51,683 bases of DNA from a virus. The DNA lies in IMG/VR virus record IMGVR_UViG_3300026089_000002, positions 1 to 51,683 of that record; one strand, 5' to 3'. Below are positions 48,124-51,683 of this stretch, piece after piece. How positions within the stretch are numbered: the stretch's first letter is position 1; every line of letters begins with the position of its first letter. The notes beneath the pieces were generated by a model that saw only the letters and a list, made by a program, of their open reading frames with translations, had not been told where the DNA came from and ran no database searches. The translations under genes were made by a program, and so were the position numbers.

Positions 48124-48479
48124 ACGCCGACGAGAAGCTCGATGAGGTTTTGGTCGCCCAGCTTTGGTGGAAGCCCAGCCAGATGCGCGATGTTGCGGTG
48201 GGGATCGTGGAGAGCATGTTGCGCCTCGGCGTGGCGTATCCCGATGAGGTCAGCCTGCCGGTACTGGTGAAGGAAGATAAAAATACAATCGGGAGCGCGT
48301 GGCGTTCTTTGCGGAAGATGGGGCTGGTGAAGGAGACTGGGGTGTGGAGGAGAAGTGGAACCGAAGCTGCCCATGGAAGAAGGATTTTTCAATACGCCGT
48401 TGCGAGCTACCCGCTGGCGCGTTCGTTCTTAGCGAGGAATGGTGCGCCGACCAAGGTCATGCAGCAGGAGTTGTTTTAG
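48120..48479 (+). CDS. Winged-helix-like protein ending in a clamp-binding-like motif, 119 aa, GTG start
   Basis: The middle reads DEVSLPVLVKEDKNTIGSAW, then RSLRKMGLVKETGVWRRSGT, a winged-helix arrangement (helix, turn, helix, wing). The last five residues QQELF resemble the QxxLF motif that binds the beta sliding clamp. Together these suggest a DNA-bound factor touching the host replisome. It is the last gene of the operon. The stop codon lies within a helix of the following structured segment. Confidence 0.55.
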   Translation: MNADEKLDEVLVAQLWWKPSQMRDVAVGIVESMLRLGVAYPDEVSLPVLVKEDKNTIGSAWRSLRKMGLVKETGVWRRSGTEAAHGRRIFQYAVASYPLARSFLARNGAPTKVMQQELF

Positions 48480-48880
48480 CATTACCCTTACGGCTGGGTA
48501 GCAATGCTTGTAGCATCGGTGATTAAAACAAAAGGATAGAACAGAGAGCAGAAGAACCCCTCGAAGTAGAAACGTGGATTAACCTGCATAAAGTGAGGGG
48601 ACAGGCGCACAAGTTGGCTTTCCACCGGAAGTAAGGTCGGAAAAGAAAACCACAGTCCACCAGTTCAGCTATGACACTCGGCTGGTTACGGGTAGCGGCT
48701 GAACCGCAATTAAACACTGATGGACTGACGTTTTCTTTTTCACCACGACCGGGAGCGGGGTTCGTCCTCCATCCGTGGGGGTTCACGTAGGTTCCGCGCT
48801 CGCATCGCTAACCGCAGCACCCCACGAATGAGGCCCGCGCATGTTTCGGAAAACTTATGTCACAAAGCCGGATTGTGTAA
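48473..48880 (+). ncRNA. Large structured RNA candidate, about 400 nt, unknown class
   Basis: This is a convergent gap with many strong pairings: GTTTTA/TAAAAC (48473/48524) enclosing GCATTACCC with GGGT and AATGC (48479-48507, 3-nt bulge); CCCCTC/GAGGGG (48557/48595); TTCC/GGAA (48620/48627); GGTC/GACC (48635/48747), a 12-bp stem 48639-48650 with 48730-48741 (one G.U), a 2x2 internal loop, CAGTCCA/TGGACTG (48653/48721) and inner GTTCAGC/GCTGAAC (48663/48698); CGTGGGG/CCCCACG (48774/48820) around GGTT/AACC (48790/48810); CACAA/TTGTG (48861/48873). The wobble pairs favour the plus strand. There is no supported gene and no T-run terminator. Confidence 0.5.
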
Positions 48881-48881
48881 A

Positions 48882-49397
48882 TCAAATTGAGTATCTGTTG
48901 TGGGAGCAGTGGCAAAAGAACATCCATTCAATATCAGTAAGCGGCCTCCGAATCCGTCTGCGTTCGGCCACGAATTGATTTTTCTTCCATGGCATCTCTC
49001 TCTTGCTGCGGATTGCCCTTTGAGCAATCAGGCGTTGTCGTGCGCCCTTAAATTCATTCAAAATACTAATCCACTCTTGATGCCTCTCAGCCCTTGAAAC
49101 TTTAATTCTGGTGGATCGCCAAATTTGGCGGGCGATATTGGTTTTTATCTTGCGCGTTTTCTCGATAACCTTGTGAACCTGTGTGTGGCAAGATCGGCAA
49201 AGAGTTCTTAAATCCCCCGCATTAGCCTCAAAAAGATTTCGGTAAATAACATGGTGGACATCGTTACTGGAATCTTCCTTTCCACACAGGACGCACCTGC
49301 CTTTATCTATGGCTAGTCGTCGAATGCGAAGGTTTTGCCAATGCTCAGATTTGAGGTAAACATTCCGGTAATATGCTTGGCGCAACGATATAGACAT
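48882..49397 (-). CDS. HNH endonuclease, 171 aa
   Basis: ATG at 49397 (MSISLRQAYYRNVYLKSEHW) is preferred; a TTG at 49445 lacks support. The fold is canonical: CVLCGKE (35-41), DVHHVIYRNLF (46-56, catalytic His pair 48/49), then DLRTLCRSCHTQVH (62-75) as the second zinc/HNH half. The C-terminal 90 residues are basic and probably bind DNA. Leftward, at the boundary with the structured segment, it is likely a mobile free-standing nuclease. Confidence 0.85.
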   Translation of the reverse strand: MSISLRQAYYRNVYLKSEHWQNLRIRRLAIDKGRCVLCGKEDSSNDVHHVIYRNLFEANAGDLRTLCRSCHTQVHKVIEKTRKIKTNIARQIWRSTRIKVSRAERHQEWISILNEFKGARQRLIAQRAIRSKREMPWKKNQFVAERRRIRRPLTDIEWMFFCHCSHNRYSI

Positions 49398-49531
49398 AAT
49401 CCATGGCGTCCGACCGTAGTGCGGAAAGAATTGGAGTCCTCCCAATCGAACGCCATGGAAAAATTGCTTCTTGCCGCACTACCGGCTCGAACGTCACGAA
49501 TCTGCACCATCTCGGCGCATGGGTCAAGGAT

Positions 49532-49726
49532 TTATTTTCCCGCCATCACCGCCAGCCAAACGGCGAGGGCGAGGAGGGCGCAGACTGCTATTCCAATAAG
49601 AAAGCCCTCGTAACGGGCGATCTGACACCGCACCGCGCACAGACGGGCGTTCATGCGGTCTTGCTCGATTAAGTCCAGCCTGAGCTTCATTGCGGCCCGT
49701 TGTGGGTCATGGATGATTGGGGTCAT
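49532..49726 (-). CDS. Small C-terminally anchored membrane protein, 64 aa
   Basis: ATG at 49726 is chosen because AGGAGG lies 4 bases upstream; the frame extends further but without such a site. A helical head (DPQRAAMKLRLDLIEQDRMN) is followed by one membrane helix (GFLIGIAVCALLALAVWLAV, about 42-61). The orientation could be N-in. It overlaps the upstream gene by four bases. Holin-like or superinfection-related roles are possible; unknown. Confidence 0.65.
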   Translation of the reverse strand: MTPIIHDPQRAAMKLRLDLIEQDRMNARLCAVRCQIARYEGFLIGIAVCALLALAVWLAVMAGK

Positions 49727-50337
49727 GTGGCCTCCTGTTCGCTCACGGTTCGCAGTAATCCGATCCATGTTAGGAGTGGTCTTTTGATTCCAGTGAAGGT
49801 GTCCTCCTCAAAAACAACCACCTTGCCATTCACCAAGCCGAAGGCTTTTGTTGAGTCGGCAGGATGCTTGGCTGGGTCAATAGAAAGCAGCCCGACAAGC
49901 TTGCCGGTCTTTTCACTCCATGCGCCATAAAACTTCGTGCCGCCTTTTTTACGGCCTTCATCAATGGCAAGGAGCTTCAAAAAAGGCACATTGCGCGTTT
50001 GAATTGGAGTAATCGGGGTCGTGGAATAGCGGAAGAAATCCATGAAACCCTTGTTGTAAAACGACTGTGCAATCCTACAAAAAGAATCAAACTTTTCGAC
50101 AGTTGGAAATCCGTTTTCAATCTCATTGACCAAACCCGCAGCTTCCTTGGAGCTGGTATCACGATGAAATTCAGAAACGGCTTTCTCTGCATCGTCAAGA
50201 GCCTTGTGTGGAGCGGCTCTGATTGACATCCACTCAGCTTCCAACGCATTCACTTTTTTAGAATACGGAGCATCAATGGCGTTTAGATTTTCGCGGCACG
50301 ATTGCACCTCGGCGGTGAGTTGTTCCAATGATTTCAC
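49723..50337 (-). CDS. Hypothetical coiled-coil plus beta-domain protein, 204 aa, GTG start
   Basis: GTG at 50337 is supported by GGAGG with a 5-base spacer. Residues 1-60 form a coiled coil (SLEQLTAEVQSCRENLNAID, then NALEAEWMSI). The rest is a beta-rich domain with GRKKGGTKFYGAWSEKTGKL and GLVNGKVVVFEEDTFTGIKR. The stop overlaps the next gene's ATG. No known family. Confidence 0.7.
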   Translation of the reverse strand: MKSLEQLTAEVQSCRENLNAIDAPYSKKVNALEAEWMSIRAAPHKALDDAEKAVSEFHRDTSSKEAAGLVNEIENGFPTVEKFDSFCRIAQSFYNKGFMDFFRYSTTPITPIQTRNVPFLKLLAIDEGRKKGGTKFYGAWSEKTGKLVGLLSIDPAKHPADSTKAFGLVNGKVVVFEEDTFTGIKRPLLTWIGLLRTVSEQEAT

Positions 50338-50534
50338 AAAACACCTCCAGACCGGCGCAAGTCCTCCGCCTCTTTGGAGAGCTTGTTCCGCCTTCGCGCC
50401 TCCTGACCCTTGAGGGCGATGGCGCGGTAGTATTCCGGCCCGCCCCGGCGTTTGGCTGGCCCTTTGGTGGCCCCGCCAATTCGCCCGTTGTCAGCGAACA
50501 GGGTTATCGGTTTTTTACAGTGTGGGCAGTTCAT
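50334..50534 (-). CDS. Small basic protein with CxxC knuckle, 66 aa
   Basis: ATG at 50534 has AAGGAGG upstream. MNCPHCKKPITLF gives one zinc-type knuckle, then a Gly/Lys/Arg-rich body (GRIGGATKGPAKRRGGPEYY, then QEARRRNKLSKEAEDLRR). A small nucleic-acid-binding protein is likely. Overlaps both neighbours by four bases. Confidence 0.65.
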   Translation of the reverse strand: MNCPHCKKPITLFADNGRIGGATKGPAKRRGGPEYYRAIALKGQEARRRNKLSKEAEDLRRSGGVL

Positions 50535-50689
50535 TGGGCCTCCTTGAATACGGCTTGGCAGAGAATGGTGGCCTCCTCGGTGGAATCCGAAAACGGATGT
50601 CCGTAAAGGTGCCACCCATCGGCCAGCATTTTGTTAATTTGGTCGCTGAGATTGTCAGCAGACTTTCCGGTTACGAGTTTGTATTTCAT
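50531..50689 (-). CDS. DUF1737-like protein, 52 aa
   Basis: ATG at 50689 follows AAAGGAGTGTTGA, a strong site. The product MKYKLVTGKSADNLSDQINK, then MLADGWHLYGHPFSD and ATILCQAVF matches the compact DUF1737 pattern (y..v.g.s...L...v...l..GW...G......qa). That family is found in phages and bacteria, function unknown. Confidence 0.65.
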   Translation of the reverse strand: MKYKLVTGKSADNLSDQINKMLADGWHLYGHPFSDSTEEATILCQAVFKEAQ

Positions 50690-50713
50690 TTCAACACTCC
50701 TTTCATCTGGGGT

Positions 50714-51151
50714 TTAGAACGTGTGTTTGCTGGCTTCGCGCTCGTCTGATTGCAGGTCGGCCAGCTCCCTCTGCTTGGTGGCAATCTCCTCCTCGTCTTT
50801 GTCCTCCTCGGCCTCCAAGGTTTCGATTTCCTTTTCCAAGTCGGCGATTTGCTCGTCCAGATTTCCGGTGAACTCGTCGCGGGCCGCGTCCACATCGGCC
50901 TTGTCGTAATACTCGTTTCCGATCTCGACAAGGTTCTCCTCGGTGCCGGTATAATCCGCCACGCCACAACGGTAATCCGTTGGCAGCATTTCCTTGAGGA
51001 CATTCGACGGCGTGAGGTATTGGAACGGCCCGCCCACACTGTCAAAGCTGTAAAGCTCGTCCAACATATCGTCAAACCGCGCTTCCACATCCACCGCGCC
51101 ACACTCGGCGGTGACATGGGCGATGAGTTTTTGGATGATTTCTGATTTCAT
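50714..51151 (-). CDS. Acidic hypothetical protein with C-terminal coiled coil, 145 aa
   Basis: ATG at 51151 follows GAAAGGAATAAAA. The N-terminal 80 residues are globular (FDDMLDELYSFDSVGGPFQY, then PTDYRCGVADYTGTEENLVE). Residues about 95-135 are an acidic coiled coil (LDEQIADLEKEIETLEAEED). The composition is typical of early phage host-interaction proteins; role unknown. Confidence 0.65.
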   Translation of the reverse strand: MKSEIIQKLIAHVTAECGAVDVEARFDDMLDELYSFDSVGGPFQYLTPSNVLKEMLPTDYRCGVADYTGTEENLVEIGNEYYDKADVDAARDEFTGNLDEQIADLEKEIETLEAEEDKDEEEIATKQRELADLQSDEREASKHTF

Positions 51152-51176
51152 TTTTATTCCTTTCTATTGTTGACTG

Positions 51177-51683
51177 TTATTCCGCCTTGACGAACTTGCC
51201 GTCGATGAGCTTGTAAAACGTGTCGGCCTTGATTTCCTTGCCGTCCACTTTGACCGTTTTGACCGTCTTAACATTTCCTTCCGAATCGTATTCGGAAAGC
51301 ACCAGCCAGTTTCCAACTGTGCTTTTTGCCGTTGCCTCTCGGCCAATCGCGCAAGCGATGGAATTTTTTCCAGAGGTCGCGCTGGGGCTGGAATTGCCAG
51401 AGGTCGCGCTGGGGCTGGAATTGCCAGAGGTCGCGCTGGGGCTGGAATTGCCAGAGGTCGCGCTGGGGCTGGAATCGCCAGAGGTCGCGCTGGGGCTGGA
51501 ATAGCCAGAGGTCGCGCTGTGGCTGGAATAGCCAGAGGTCGCGCTGGGGCTGTAATCGCCAGAGGTCGCGCTGGGGCTGGAATTGCCAGAGGTCGCGCTG
51601 GGGCTGGAATTGCCAGAGGTCGCGCTGTGGCTGGAATAGCCAGAGGTCGCGCTGGGGCTGGAATTGCCAGAGGTCGCGCTGGG
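51177..51683 (-). CDS. DUF7666-like repeat protein, C-terminal part
   Basis: This is the continuation of the gene starting at 470. The repeats run from the window end to 51373, then residues KNSIACAIGREATAKSTVG, NWLVLSEYDSEGNVKTVK and DTFYKLIDGKFVKAE end at TAA (51177-51179). The post-repeat NSIA.AIG..A.A....G stretch resembles the turn repeats of YadA-type adhesin heads. The last 40 residues are a small beta domain. Repeat number may be wrong because assembly of near-identical 27-bp units is unreliable. Confidence 0.75.
   Translation of the reverse strand, partial: PSATSGNSSPSATSGYSSHSATSGNSSPSATSGNSSPSATSGDYSPSATSGYSSHSATSGYSSPSATSGDSSPSATSGNSSPSATSGNSSPSATSGNSSPSATSGKNSIACAIGREATAKSTVGNWLVLSEYDSEGNVKTVKTVKVDGKEIKADTFYKLIDGKFVKAE
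51373..51683. repeat. 27-bp tandem repeats, right end
   Basis: Eleven full units (starts 51373, 51400, 51427 and so on to 51643) and 14 bases of a twelfth at 51670-51683. The final 14 bases are identical to the first 14 of the window, so about 15 units in total if the ends overlap. Units vary at three positions that change the coded residues N/Y/D and P/H. Confidence 0.95.

Noticed and set aside
48473-49397. HNH gene plus structured RNA as a HEARO/IscB-type RNA-guided nuclease
   Set aside because: The HNH protein has only 171 residues with no RuvC-type motifs or bridge helix, and it is encoded convergent to the inferred RNA strand; simple homing nuclease is more likely.
51373-51683. CRISPR-like array of short repeats
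   Set aside because: The 27-bp units are contiguous with no spacers and are coding in one minus-strand frame with residues before and after; it is a protein repeat, not a CRISPR.

Overview
The window is one almost complete genome map of a tailed double-stranded DNA bacteriophage, probably short-tailed (podovirus-like), assembled from an uncultured source. The evidence is a terminase large subunit, a large portal protein, a scaffold-like protein followed by a capsid-like protein, collagen-like and collar-type tail fibre proteins, and a 2005-residue virion giant. There is no contractile sheath, tail tube or long tape-measure protein. Both window ends fall inside the same 27-bp tandem repeat, which codes within a DUF7666-like gene. 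Overlapping the last 14 bases with the first 14 restores that reading frame, so the map is circular or circularly permuted and the ends are not physical termini. The host cannot be named. Two proteins with lipoprotein-type signal peptides suggest a bacterium with an outer membrane.

Layout. (1) From about 48.9 kb through the ends to 3.6 kb is a leftward block of small, mostly unknown genes: an HNH nuclease, a small membrane protein, a DUF1737-like protein, the repeat protein, and seven genes of the left arm. AAACTCCTA motifs recur in the leaders of the left-arm genes. (2) 3.6-5.06 kb is a divergent, gene-poor control zone with iteron-like repeats, hairpins, a 27-bp inverted repeat and a promoter with an adjacent palindrome. 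(3) 4.1-8.66 kb holds small rightward early-type genes: a possible small terminase, a replication-organiser-like protein, a HAD phosphatase, several CxxC proteins and a protein with an SSB-like acidic tail. (4) 8.67-20.5 kb is the packaging and head block: TerL, Cys-rich protein, portal, small regulators, then an unusual carbohydrate cassette (GH130-like beta-propeller, two GT-A glycosyltransferases, SAM methyltransferase), scaffold and capsid. The capsid gene has its own promoter and a long structured leader. (5) 20.5-37.9 kb is the tail and ejection block: a leftward HNH gene, short tagged proteins, an exported fibre-like protein, a stand-alone response-regulator receiver domain, fibres, a large possible nozzle protein, a collar fibre and large internal-virion-like proteins. 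It ends with a lipoprotein, a small hydrophobic protein and an intrinsic terminator. (6) 37.9-48.5 kb starts with two 23-bp repeats related to the element in the control zone and a Cro/XRE-type regulator. It then encodes a recombination set (Sak4-like ATPase, SbcC/RecF-like ATPase, RecE-like exonuclease, a frame-disrupted RusA-like resolvase), a nucleotidyltransferase and many small proteins. It ends at a roughly 400-nt highly structured, apparently untranslated segment.

No DNA polymerase, primase, replicative helicase, integrase or recognisable endolysin was found. The phage probably borrows the host replisome and relies on annealing/exonuclease recombination. The strongest candidates for undescribed biology are the two structured RNA candidates (38.6 and 48.5 kb), the capsid-gene leader, the shared 23-bp operator-like element, the glycan cassette inside the head operon and the virion-locus receiver domain. 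All functional calls come from reading the sequence by eye; no database search was run.
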